Source: JAIRMO01 sp046533115
Lineage (GTDB): Bacteria > Spirochaetota > Spirochaetia > Treponematales > Breznakiellaceae
NCBI RefSeq assembly: GCF_046533115.1
Contig: NZ_JAJQRC010000007.1
Location: 1-64,000 of the forward strand
Length of the DNA stretch: 64,000 nucleotides
Reading direction: 5' to 3'
The notes under the pieces were generated by a model. That model did no database searches and had not been told where the DNA came from. It saw only the letters and a list, made by a program, of their open reading frames with translations. The position numbers and the translations under genes were made by a program. Position 1 is the first letter of the stretch, and each line of letters starts with the position of its first letter. Positions 35,036-44,409 of this stretch are shown here, one piece after another.

Positions 35036-38000
35036 CTATTCCGCACAAGCGGAACTTTTCCCCCTATCCCTGGCGGGACAAAAGGTAAAAAACAATGCTG
35101 AAAAACACACCCGCAGCGCGGGCAGTAAGGATAATCCGACAAACAGAGAAGCCCCCACCCCCAGGACGCTTACCACCGACAGGTTCCGGATCAGGGAATT
35201 GGTTTCTTCGGTTAAAAACAGGAAAGGGGCCGCCCCGCTTATGGTGGTACCGCCGGTGGCGAAAAGGAGGGGAAGTTTTCTTCTGAGGGCCCGGTATAGG
35301 TCCGGGGTGAGGTCCCGTTTATTTTTTTTCCACCGGGGGATGCGGCGGATTTCATCGGTGATCAAAACCGAGGCGTTCACCGCCATGCCGCTCACCGCGA
35401 CAAACGCGCAGGCGGCGGAGGCGGTAATCGGAAAGGCGGAGGCGGCCATTCCCAGGGCGGGGACCGAAAGGGAGGGGAGTACCACCGATAGTACCGCCAG
35501 GGGAATGCCAAAGGATTCGTTCTCCGCGGCCATCACCATATAACAGAAGATGAGGGCCAATAAAAACCAAAAAACCGTTCCCGAAAGGGCTTCCGCGGCG
35601 GCAATGGCATCCCGGTCAAATTCCAGGGTATAGCCCGGGGGCAGTTCCATGGCGTCAAGGACCGCCATCACCTGATCCCGGACCTCTCTGGGGTCCATGG
35701 GACTGGTCCTGATGGAAATAGAGGCTATCCGGCGGCGATCCTCCCGGCGGATACCGGAAGGTTCCGCCTCGGGTCCGCTGTCTTTTTTAACCAGGGAATC
35801 AAGCCGTACCGCCTCCCGGGCAGTTCCCGATCCCACCAGCAGCCCCCGGATCTCTTCCCGGGAAAGGGCGGCGATCCCCCGGCCCCGGATACGGACATCG
35901 GTCTCCCCCTGCGGGCTTATCCGTTTATAGGCCACCGGACCGTGAACCCCCCGCCGGACCCGGTCGGCCAGTTGGGAAAATTGAATGCCCGCGGTTAACA
36001 GCCGTTCCCGATCCGGGACCAGGGTAAGCCGCCGGCTTCCTTCTTTAAAGTTAAGGACCGTTTCCCGGATGAGGGGTATGGTCCCGCAGAGCCGGGCCGC
36101 GGCTTCCGCCAGTTCCCGGCAGGTTTCGTCATCATCCCCGGTAACCTTGATCTCCCAGATCCGTTCCCGGGAGGACATTTCCGGGATATACACAAAGCCG
36201 CCGGGGATACCCTGGGTTCTGACCAGGTTCCGAAGCTTATCGGCGGGGATGATCCGGGGATCAAAGGTTACGAGGACCGACCCCGAAGCGGTCCGCGCCA
36301 CGGTTTGTACCGTCTCTACCCCTTCATGTCCCGTTAACCCCTCCGCATACGGGGCGAGGAGTCGATCCGCTTCTTCCGCCCTGAGGCCTCCCTCAAATTC
36401 AACCTGGGCATACAGGGACCGGGCGGAGCTTTCGGTACCCACATCGGCTCCGGCAAGGACGAGGGCGGTAATGCCTCCGGCGGAAACAAGACCCCATACA
36501 ATCAGGGGCCCGTAAGGCCGGGCAGTGCAAAACCGCAGATGGGCGGCCAGAAGCCGCAGCCCCTTCCTGGTTATTTTCCTTTTTATCTTTGCCAGAAACA
36601 AGAAGAAGCCCCCCCGGGATGGGGCGAAAAAATCTTTATTTTGAGAGGATCCCAACACCCCAAATAAGGCCGGGGATCGGCCCCCGGGATTACCCTGTTT
36701 TTTACGGGCACCCGTTCCCGCCGGGAACGGGCCGGGGCTTTTTTTTAGCCCCCACAGGAGGAGGGGCGGAACCAGGACCAGGGCCGTGGGAAGGGCCAGA
36801 AAGGTAACGGTTCCGATGGCCCAGGCCAGGGTACTGATGCCGCCGGCCAGGGATTCCATGGCGATCAGGGGTAACAGGGCGGCCATGGTGGTAACCGAAC
36901 CGGATACCAGGGGAAGGTGCAGATCCGTAAGGAGTTCCCTGCCTTCTTCAATGGTCCGGGCTTTTCCCAAGCCTTCGGAACTGAGGATGGCCGCGTCCAC
37001 CGCGGCGCCCACCCCGGCGGAAAGTCCCGCCAGCAGCCCCCGGTCCAGGGAAAACCCCAGGAGGGACAAAAGGGCCGCCGACAGAAGGCAGATAAAGGGA
37101 ACCGTTAACCCGGAAACCAGGGCCAGGAAGGCCCGCCGCCGGCCCCAAAAACCGGGACCGGCCTTACCGAGGAGGGCCGCCAGGAGGGCTACCGCGGCGG
37201 CCCCCTGCAGGGCGGCGGCCAATACCGAGCCAAAGGCGGCGGTTTCCTCCGCGCCCCGATCCGAAAGCACCTGGAATTCCAGGGGCAGATCGGTAAATTT
37301 TTCCAGCTCCCCCCGGATAAGGCCCGAGAGTTTTGCCGGGTCCGCGTCGGATCCGGGAAGGACGGCGATCACCGCGGCGCTTTTTCCGTTAAGCCGGGAG
37401 AATGATTCCGGTTCCCGGTTCTGTTCATACACCCGGGCCGTATCACGTAACCGGATCACCCCTCCTTGGGGAAGGGGGATCCAGGCGTCCGCCAAGGCCC
37501 GGCAATCCTGGTAACGGCCGTCCAGGGTAATGAGGATATCCCGGCCGTTGCTCTTGATAGACCCGCCGGGAAGGAGGAGATCGTTTTTTCCCAGAACGCC
37601 GGCGATCAGGGAGGCGTCAAGCCCCCGGGAGGCGGCTTCCTCCGGTTTAAGGGCGATGACGATTTCGGGGAGTCCGATACCGGAAACTTCTACTTCCCCG
37701 GCCCCGTCCAGGGCTTCCAGGGCAGGCTTAACGATCCGTTCCAGGTACTGTCCCAGGGCGTCATCATCGGCGCTAAAGACCGCCGCGGTCCAGAGGGGAA
37801 GCCGAGAATCGTCGGAGGAGAGGAGTTCCGGCCGTTGGGCCGATGAAGGCAATGCCTCGTAGACCCCCTGGGCCGCTTCCCGGACCGCCTCATACGCGCC
37901 GGGAACCTTTTGCCCAAAATGGACAAAGGCCCGGACCTTTCCGTTCTCACTGAGGGTCATGATTTTTTTGACCCCCCCGATGGAAGAGAGGGCATCCTCC

Positions 38001-38200
38001 AGCGGAATAGCCGCGGTCCGTTCCATCTCCCGGGCATTTACCCCATAATGCCGCAAGATAATGGTATAACCGGGATTTCCCCGTGGATTTTCCCCCCGAT
38101 CCCCTCCGCTTACCATAATAAAAACCGAAAGCACCGTAAGGGCAAAGATCATACAGAGGGCGGCTATAGGTTTTTGCAGCCAGGATACCGGATTTTGCAT
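35036..38200 (-). CDS. RND efflux transporter, second of a tandem pair
   Basis: This 1054-residue inner-membrane pump of the HAE1/AcrB type has twelve predicted helices with two large periplasmic loops. The N-terminus (WLQKPIAALCMIFALTVLS) and the IPLEDALSSIGGVKKI porter motif are typical. In helix 4 the usual Asp-Asp dyad reads VDAAIL: Asp402 is kept and the second position is Ala403. In helix 10 the Lys position reads AVNASVLITD, an Asn. A low-complexity insert (about residues 490-540, KKSPGPFPAGTGARKK) enlarges the central loop. Its ATG overlaps the stop of the first pump (TGATG). A heteromeric MdtBC-like pump is plausible; substrate unknown. Confidence 0.88.
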   Translation of the reverse strand: MQNPVSWLQKPIAALCMIFALTVLSVFIMVSGGDRGENPRGNPGYTIILRHYGVNAREMERTAAIPLEDALSSIGGVKKIMTLSENGKVRAFVHFGQKVPGAYEAVREAAQGVYEALPSSAQRPELLSSDDSRLPLWTAAVFSADDDALGQYLERIVKPALEALDGAGEVEVSGIGLPEIVIALKPEEAASRGLDASLIAGVLGKNDLLLPGGSIKSNGRDILITLDGRYQDCRALADAWIPLPQGGVIRLRDTARVYEQNREPESFSRLNGKSAAVIAVLPGSDADPAKLSGLIRGELEKFTDLPLEFQVLSDRGAEETAAFGSVLAAALQGAAAVALLAALLGKAGPGFWGRRRAFLALVSGLTVPFICLLSAALLSLLGFSLDRGLLAGLSAGVGAAVDAAILSSEGLGKARTIEEGRELLTDLHLPLVSGSVTTMAALLPLIAMESLAGGISTLAWAIGTVTFLALPTALVLVPPLLLWGLKKSPGPFPAGTGARKKQGNPGGRSPALFGVLGSSQNKDFFAPSRGGFFLFLAKIKRKITRKGLRLLAAHLRFCTARPYGPLIVWGLVSAGGITALVLAGADVGTESSARSLYAQVEFEGGLRAEEADRLLAPYAEGLTGHEGVETVQTVARTASGSVLVTFDPRIIPADKLRNLVRTQGIPGGFVYIPEMSSRERIWEIKVTGDDDETCRELAEAAARLCGTIPLIRETVLNFKEGSRRLTLVPDRERLLTAGIQFSQLADRVRRGVHGPVAYKRISPQGETDVRIRGRGIAALSREEIRGLLVGSGTAREAVRLDSLVKKDSGPEAEPSGIRREDRRRIASISIRTSPMDPREVRDQVMAVLDAMELPPGYTLEFDRDAIAAAEALSGTVFWFLLALIFCYMVMAAENESFGIPLAVLSVVLPSLSVPALGMAASAFPITASAACAFVAVSGMAVNASVLITDEIRRIPRWKKNKRDLTPDLYRALRRKLPLLFATGGTTISGAAPFLFLTEETNSLIRNLSVVSVLGVGASLFVGLSLLPALRVCFSALFFTFCPARDRGKSSACAE

Positions 38201-41200
38201 CAGGGCGATCCTCCCCGGGGGCTTTTCACCGGGTCCCCCGCCTTAAGAAAAGAAATAAAGACGGGGGGAAGGGCAAAGAGGGTAAGCAGGACGGCGGCGC
38301 CTATTCCCCCCAGCATGGCCGATGCCATGGAATGTTGGTTTGAACCCAGGGGGGAGATGACCAGGGGCAGCAGGGCAAAGAGGGTGGTCAGGGTGGTAGC
38401 CAGTACCGGCCGGAAGCGCTCGGCGGCCCCGGAATAAACCGCGGCTGCCGCCGGAAGGCCCCGGCCCATCTTTTCCACGGCGGTCTCGTAGAGCAGGATC
38501 CCGTTATTCACCGCCAGGCCGAAAAGCACGACCAAGCCGAGGACCGAGCCCGAATCAAGGCCGGCCCCGGTGATCAGCAGGGCCGGCCCGGCTCCGGCCA
38601 GGGAAAAGGGTATGGTTAACATCAGGATCCCCGGAAGCAAAAAGGATTCAAATTGGGCCCCCATGGTCATATACAAGAGGATCAGCACCAAAAACAGGGT
38701 AACCATCAGGGAGCTCCGGTATTGGATAAAGGCGGATTCATCCGCCCGGGAGATCCCCGGGGTTTTGCTTAACTCGTCCATAACCCGGGACAACTCCGCT
38801 TCCGCCCCGGGCCGGGGAAGGGCGTCCAGGTATATCACGTCCCCCCGGTCCAGCCGGGCCAGGGCCGCCTCGGCCTGGGTCTGTTCGACCCTGCCCAGGA
38901 CCCCTAAAAAAACCGGCCCCCCCTCCCCGGCCCCCAGGGGAATCGCCTCCACCAGGGCTTCGGGTTTTGAAAAATCCCGGCGGAGATCCCCGGCAACCCG
39001 GATGTCCAGGGGCCGGCCGTCGATTTCCAGCCGGGCGGCCACCACCCCTTCGGTGGCGGCGTGAACCATTTCCGCCATCTCCATCACCGAGATCCCCAGG
39101 TGGGCGGCGGCCTCCCGGTCCGGGTAGATCCGCAGTTCCGGCCGGGCGCCGGAGGGCCGCAGATTGGCTGATCCGGGACCGGCGGAACGGTCCACCCATT
39201 CCGCCGCCTCCCGGGCCCGGAAGACGGCCTCTTCCCGGTCCTTACCCCGGATGGCCAGGGTATGACCCGGGGAAATCCCCAGGAGCCGTTCGGTCCTGTC
39301 CTGGGGATAGGCGGCAGTCCCCACTGTTCCCGCAGGAAATTGGGAAATAACGGACCCTTCCAGGACCTGCCGGATCTCCGCCATGGCCTTGACCGGTTCG
39401 GCCCCCTTTCGTAGGATACACCGGAGCCGGAGTTCCTCCCGCCGGTAATCCGTATCGGCCCGGCGGCCCACATCCTCTTCCTCCGCCCCGCCCCGGCCAA
39501 AGGTTTTTTGTATGGCGGGAAGCTCAGACAGGGCCCGGGAGAGGAGTACCCCGTATCTCCCCGCCGCCTCCAGGTCCGTACCAACGGGAAAGGTGAGGCT
39601 CACCTCCACTTCCCCGGCCTTGTCGGGAAACACAAAAGCCGCGGGCCGGGTCAGCAGAATGAAAGCGCCGGCCAGGCTAAAACCGAGGGCAAAAAAAACT
39701 ACCCTGCCGGGATGCCGCAGCGTGGAGGCAAGTAAACGCCGGTATTGGGGGGAAGTTTTCCGGCTTAGTCCTGATCTGGGGGACCATTTATAGAAAAGCC
39801 CAAAGAGGGCCGGCAGGGCGCATTGGGCAAAGATCCACCCCGCGGTAATCGAGGAAACCAAAGAAACCGACAGATCCCCAAAGAGGGCGCCCAGGGGGCC
39901 GGGGAGGAAGACGATGGGGATAAAAACCACCGCAGTGGTGAGGGTGGAGGCGAAACTCGAACCGGACACGGTGGATACGCAATCCCCAATCTCCTCTGCC
40001 GGGGGCGGTTGGGAGCGGCCGGAGAAATTCCGGTGGAGGAGGTCCAGAACTATTACCGCCGTATCCGAGACCAGGCCAATCCCCAGGGCGATTCCCCCCA
40101 GACTCATACTGTTGAGGGATCTTCCGGTAAGGGCGAGGAAGACCAGGGCCGCCGCCGCGGACAGGGGGATGGAAAGGGCGGTGAGGATACTGTACCGTAC
40201 CTGACGAATAAAAAAGATCAGGGTCCCGATAACCGCGGCGCTCCCCAGGAGGGCGGAAATACTTAAGTTTTTTACCCCCTCCAGGATAATGCCGGAGGAA
40301 TCGTATACCAGGGCGAGTTCCAGGTCCCGGGAAAAGGCGGTTTTTGCCTCCCCCAGGACCCTTTCGATATCCCGGGATAGTTTTACCGGATCAGCTCCGG
40401 GACGGCGGTATATCTCCAGGGCCACCTGCTCCCGGTTATCAAAAAGAAAAAGGCTCTTCCGGCGGGCCCGTCCCTGGGTCAATTCCGCCAGATCCGAAAG
40501 GCGGACCGGCACCGGCCCGGCGGGGACCGGAATTCGGGCAAGTTCTTCCACCGAACCGGGGCGGCCGGAGCTAACCACCACCAGTTCCATATCCCCCTCC
40601 CGGGCGTTTCCCGCGGGGATATCCGCGGTTTCCGCGGCAAGGTACTGGGCCAAATCAACCGGTCCAAGCCCCCCGGAAAGGGACCGGGGTATATCCACCG
40701 TGATCCGGGCTTCGGGGTTTTCCCCGCCCACCAGGATCACCGTACCCACCCCGTCTATCCTTCTGAACCGGGTCCGCAGCTCATATTCCGCCAAATTCCG
40801 GGCAAAAACCCCGTCCCCGGCAGGGGAAACCACCGCTAGGATGCTATGGGGTTCCTCAGTAGGGTCCCCGGGCACCACCAGGGGTTTCTTCGCCCCCTCG
40901 GGAAGATTCGGATAGACCGCGTCAATCGCCTCCCGGACCAAAACCGAGGCGCCGTTGGGATCGGTCCCCCACCGGAAATCCAGTACCACCACCGAAGCCC
41001 CGTCCCGGGAAACGCTCCGCAGCCGTTGGAGGCCCTTGACCGACGAAAGGGCATCCTCCAGGGGTATGGTCAGGATGGACCGCACATCGGCGGCGCCCAT
41101 CCCGGGGTAGAGGGCCTCCACCGTAACCCGGGGATAGGAAATATCCGGCAGCCTATCCAGGGGCAGTACCGAAAGGGCAAAGCCGCCCCCAAAAACCAGG

Positions 41201-41262
41201 GCGGCCATGGTCATGATAACCGTTACCGGACGGTTTACACAAAATCGGATCAAATTCTTCAC
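38200..41262 (-). CDS. RND efflux transporter, first of a tandem pair
   Basis: This 1020-residue HAE1/AcrB-type pump shows FCVNRPVTVIMTMAALVFGG at the N-terminus, PDISYPRVTVEALYPGM, and IPLEDALSSVKGLQRLRS. Helix 4 reads GIGLVSDTAVIVLD: Asp400 is kept and the partner Asp is Thr401. Helix 10 has GLAVNNGILLYE with Asn in the Lys position. It should trimerise and use the proton gradient to move substrates to the MFP/TolC parts encoded upstream. A 52-nt gap separates it from the lipoprotein gene before it, and it overlaps the second pump by one base. The substrate cannot be inferred. Confidence 0.9.
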   Translation of the reverse strand: MKNLIRFCVNRPVTVIMTMAALVFGGGFALSVLPLDRLPDISYPRVTVEALYPGMGAADVRSILTIPLEDALSSVKGLQRLRSVSRDGASVVVLDFRWGTDPNGASVLVREAIDAVYPNLPEGAKKPLVVPGDPTEEPHSILAVVSPAGDGVFARNLAEYELRTRFRRIDGVGTVILVGGENPEARITVDIPRSLSGGLGPVDLAQYLAAETADIPAGNAREGDMELVVVSSGRPGSVEELARIPVPAGPVPVRLSDLAELTQGRARRKSLFLFDNREQVALEIYRRPGADPVKLSRDIERVLGEAKTAFSRDLELALVYDSSGIILEGVKNLSISALLGSAAVIGTLIFFIRQVRYSILTALSIPLSAAAALVFLALTGRSLNSMSLGGIALGIGLVSDTAVIVLDLLHRNFSGRSQPPPAEEIGDCVSTVSGSSFASTLTTAVVFIPIVFLPGPLGALFGDLSVSLVSSITAGWIFAQCALPALFGLFYKWSPRSGLSRKTSPQYRRLLASTLRHPGRVVFFALGFSLAGAFILLTRPAAFVFPDKAGEVEVSLTFPVGTDLEAAGRYGVLLSRALSELPAIQKTFGRGGAEEEDVGRRADTDYRREELRLRCILRKGAEPVKAMAEIRQVLEGSVISQFPAGTVGTAAYPQDRTERLLGISPGHTLAIRGKDREEAVFRAREAAEWVDRSAGPGSANLRPSGARPELRIYPDREAAAHLGISVMEMAEMVHAATEGVVAARLEIDGRPLDIRVAGDLRRDFSKPEALVEAIPLGAGEGGPVFLGVLGRVEQTQAEAALARLDRGDVIYLDALPRPGAEAELSRVMDELSKTPGISRADESAFIQYRSSLMVTLFLVLILLYMTMGAQFESFLLPGILMLTIPFSLAGAGPALLITGAGLDSGSVLGLVVLFGLAVNNGILLYETAVEKMGRGLPAAAAVYSGAAERFRPVLATTLTTLFALLPLVISPLGSNQHSMASAMLGGIGAAVLLTLFALPPVFISFLKAGDPVKSPRGGSP

Positions 41263-41314
41263 GGTAATATCCTTATTAAACCGGTTTCATCACCCATGTT
41301 TTTTGAAGCCGTCC

Positions 41315-42886
41315 CTATTTTAAAAGCGGAAGCCGAAAGACTTTTTCGTTCCGGTTCCCCAAATTATCCTGAAGGCCGGAAGCTATCTGAAAAACCACGA
41401 CCCCCGGATCGGTGGTATTAATCAAAAACCCCTTGACATTTATGCGATAATATGCTTCCCAGCCCGGCGGGGGAGTGGGAACGGAAAAATTCCCGGCCTC
41501 CATACTCCGGGGGAAAAAGGAGAGGGCATTATGGGTGGCGTCGACCCGGAAGAGGTTCATCAGGGAGAGGAGGTCTATCTCCGCCCCCGGGGCACGGTCG
41601 AAATAGAGTTCTATCCAGGTTGGGGTTGATTCGGTATAGGGGTACCGGCCGGTCCCGGGAAGGATGGGTAAATCCTGGAAGGGCTCGTCCACGGAAAAAG
41701 CCGCTGCTTGATAGTATTGTTCCGGGGGCAGGGGATTACCCGTTGTTTCGTCCCCAAGGCCGCCGGGAGCCATGGGTAGGCGGATACCTGCCAGGGCGGG
41801 GGGCTTGGAATAGGGACCGTCCGCTCTGATCCGGAAACTTACCGGATCGGTGCTTTCGTTTCCCGCCTTATCCTTGACCCCGGCGTTTATTCTGATAAGG
41901 AAAGAACTTAAATACTCGGGTTTTTTACTAAAACTAAACACCACCCGGTCGGCGTATCCCGATTCGGTTTCCATCTCCAGGGGCAAGGCCTTTTCCACCA
42001 CCAGGCGGTTTCTGAGATCCGCCGTATCCACCGGTTCGGAAAATTCCAGCCCGAGCCGATAAGCGGATTCCCACCGGGGATTTTCCCCCAGCAAGGGACC
42101 GTCCCCCGCCGGAACCAGCTCCATCACCGCCGCTCCCTCCGGGTCCAGGGCACGGGCCGCTGTTAAGCGGGGAGGGGTTTGGTCATTCCCCACGGTAAAA
42201 TAGGTGGTAAATTCCTTTCCCAGGGTAAGCCCCAGGGAACTGGAAAAATCCGGGGCAACCCGTATACGGTAGGTCGTGCCCATAACCCAGGGTTCCTGGG
42301 GCGCAAAAACCGCCCGGTAGCCGCCGGCTTCCAGGCGCCAGGAACCGCCTGAGGAGGGGCTAAAGGAAACGGCGTTAACACAGGAAGTAACCCGGGGGGG
42401 TTCGGAAAATTCCATACGGATCTCCTGCCAGGGATCCAGCACCGTCCCCATATCCTGGGGGTCCACGGAAAGAACCACCGGACGTTTGCCCATACCCCGG
42501 GTGGTAAAGGGGGCTTCAAATTGCTCATCCAGGGATATCCCCTTTTGATCCTGGGCGTCTTCCCGGATGGTTATCACATAATCCCGGTTCAGTTCCAGGG
42601 GAACCGCGGGGGTAAAAACCAGGGTCCGCCCCGACCACCCAAAGGAACCGTTCACCGATGAACCGTCTTCGGTTAAGGAAAAGGAATGTTCCACGCTGAG
42701 GGTATCCGGATCATGGGAAAAGGAAACCGAAACCCTGATCCGCTCCGGCGTCCCGTGGTACCCGGTTCCGGGACTCCATTGGGCAACTTCAAAGGGGGAT
42801 TGCCTGAGGATATCACAGGAAAAGAGCAGGCTTACCAAAAATATCCTTGCCAGGGCCGTAAAAAAAGCATATCCGATCTTTTTCAC
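41315..42886 (-). CDS. Lipoprotein with bacterial Ig-like (SbsA_Ig/Big_5) domains
   Basis: This 523-residue lipoprotein has a signal peptide and lipobox LLFSC with Cys24. It is followed by three to four repeats of about 110 residues with the pattern VSVSFSHDPD...FTPAVPLELNRDYVITI, LEFSEPVDTADLRN and IRMEFSEPPRVTS. These are the hallmark of SbsA_Ig/Big_5 domains. Such proteins sit on the periplasmic or outer face and often act in adhesion or assembly. It overlaps the paralogous lipoprotein gene before it by 4 nt and precedes the RND pumps. Sequence suggests that it is a structural partner of the pump operon; direct function is unknown. Confidence 0.8.
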   Translation of the reverse strand: MKKIGYAFFTALARIFLVSLLFSCDILRQSPFEVAQWSPGTGYHGTPERIRVSVSFSHDPDTLSVEHSFSLTEDGSSVNGSFGWSGRTLVFTPAVPLELNRDYVITIREDAQDQKGISLDEQFEAPFTTRGMGKRPVVLSVDPQDMGTVLDPWQEIRMEFSEPPRVTSCVNAVSFSPSSGGSWRLEAGGYRAVFAPQEPWVMGTTYRIRVAPDFSSSLGLTLGKEFTTYFTVGNDQTPPRLTAARALDPEGAAVMELVPAGDGPLLGENPRWESAYRLGLEFSEPVDTADLRNRLVVEKALPLEMETESGYADRVVFSFSKKPEYLSSFLIRINAGVKDKAGNESTDPVSFRIRADGPYSKPPALAGIRLPMAPGGLGDETTGNPLPPEQYYQAAAFSVDEPFQDLPILPGTGRYPYTESTPTWIELYFDRAPGAEIDLLSLMNLFRVDATHNALSFFPRSMEAGNFSVPTPPPGWEAYYRINVKGFLINTTDPGVVVFQIASGLQDNLGNRNEKVFRLPLLK

Positions 42887-44409
42887 GAATCCAAAACCTC
42901 CATATAGATATGTTGGGTATCTTTTAGACAGGAACCTTGGCCATTGGAAATGCCGCTTTTCCCGCCGGGGATGGTGAGCCGATAAAAATGGGGTTCCCCC
43001 GGCGTTCCCGGTTCAAGCCCTTCCCATTCCATAAAAAGGGTATCTTCCGAAGACCAGGCAGCGGCCTTAAGGACCGCCGAACCCAGGGATGCGGGAAACC
43101 AGGGATCCAGCGAAATTTCCAGGACCGTGGCAACCATAGCTTCCGGGGAAAAGGGAAGGGAAAACTCCAGGGTGATCCCGGTTATTTCGGTGATCCCTTC
43201 CAGGGGAAAGGCATAATACCCGGAACCATCGCCCGCATCCATCGCCAGCGGGGGCTGTCCGTTTACGGACAGGGAAGGGATCCGCAAAAAGGGAATATCC
43301 GGGGTAAAATAGCATATAAAATCCACCCCCATCCGCAATCCGCTCGTATCCTGGGTATCGCCGGACACCGTGAGGGTATAGCGGGTTTCAGCTTCCGGAT
43401 CCCGGTCCGGAACATACACCAGGGAAGAAGGGCTTAGGATTTCCACATTCCCCGAAAGGGAAGGTTCCAGCCGGATCGCCTTCCGCATACTTTCCTCATC
43501 CATGGGTTTATTAAACCGAACCCCTATTCCCTGACCGCTCCCCAGGCCGTTCTCCATATCGGCGCCGGTTCGTACCCAGGGCGGAAAAAGCTCCGGGACA
43601 GGCGCCGTTGTTTCGGGAGGATCCCCTCGCAGCAGGGGGAACACCTCAAGCACCACCGGGTGGGACCGATCCAGGTCGGTGGTAAATTGGGCGGACACCG
43701 GTTTTGCCAGGGGCGCTCCCTCCCGGCTCAGGGCCTGGTCCAGACTCCAATGGTAGGTGGTCCAGGGGGATAGGGGTTTATCGGTCCTGACCCTGAGGAT
43801 CCGGTCGTCCCCGTCCCATTCAAATTTTTTGTTCCCCGCCCCGTCCAGGGAAAAGCCCTCCTCCACACTCCGGCGATCCATGGGCAGGGAGAAATTTAGT
43901 ATAACCGTCCCCCCGTCCTCCGCCGTCACCCCCACGGAAGCACCGTCGGCGGGGGAAAAGGAATCAAGCCGGGGAAGCTCGGCCCGGGAGACCGCGAAAA
44001 ACGGAAGGTACCGGGCAAGTCTGAGTTCCCGGCCGTCCGCGGCGTAGATCTCCCCGGTAAGGCTCAGGGTATACCGCCTTCCGGCGATCCACCCCGCGGC
44101 AGGGGTAAAATAAAGGGTATTCCCCTGCCACCGGAGATCCCCCTCCACGACCCCCCTGGAAAAACTCACCGAAATCGCCTGTTGGGCCGTAGTTTTAACC
44201 ATCTCCGTATCAAAGGAGAGGACCACCGGCGTATAGTAATCCTCCAGGACCTCGTAGGGTTCACGGGGAATGGTCTCTACCCCGATGGGCCGCAGATCGA
44301 TCACGGCACAGGAACCCAGGAGGAAAAGGCCGATTAACGCCGCCGGCCCTATCCGGGGATGTACCCCTGCGGCCCCGGAAACTCCGGGATCATTCCACCA
44401 GCGAAACAT
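42883..44409 (-). CDS. Second Ig-like lipoprotein of the pump operon
   Basis: I start this protein at ATG 44409 (MFRWWND), giving 508 residues; ATGs at 44418, 44433 and 44478 are possible, and all overlap the MFP gene. The lipobox is LLGSC with Cys34. The rest is built from Big_5-like repeats (VVLSFDTEMVKTTAQQA, VILNFSLPMDRRSVEEG, IGVRFNKPMDEESMRK, ITLEFSLPFSPEAM). It is a clear paralogue of the next gene. The overlap with both neighbours implies coupled translation. Role unknown. Confidence 0.78.
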   Translation of the reverse strand: MFRWWNDPGVSGAAGVHPRIGPAALIGLFLLGSCAVIDLRPIGVETIPREPYEVLEDYYTPVVLSFDTEMVKTTAQQAISVSFSRGVVEGDLRWQGNTLYFTPAAGWIAGRRYTLSLTGEIYAADGRELRLARYLPFFAVSRAELPRLDSFSPADGASVGVTAEDGGTVILNFSLPMDRRSVEEGFSLDGAGNKKFEWDGDDRILRVRTDKPLSPWTTYHWSLDQALSREGAPLAKPVSAQFTTDLDRSHPVVLEVFPLLRGDPPETTAPVPELFPPWVRTGADMENGLGSGQGIGVRFNKPMDEESMRKAIRLEPSLSGNVEILSPSSLVYVPDRDPEAETRYTLTVSGDTQDTSGLRMGVDFICYFTPDIPFLRIPSLSVNGQPPLAMDAGDGSGYYAFPLEGITEITGITLEFSLPFSPEAMVATVLEISLDPWFPASLGSAVLKAAAWSSEDTLFMEWEGLEPGTPGEPHFYRLTIPGGKSGISNGQGSCLKDTQHIYMEVLDS

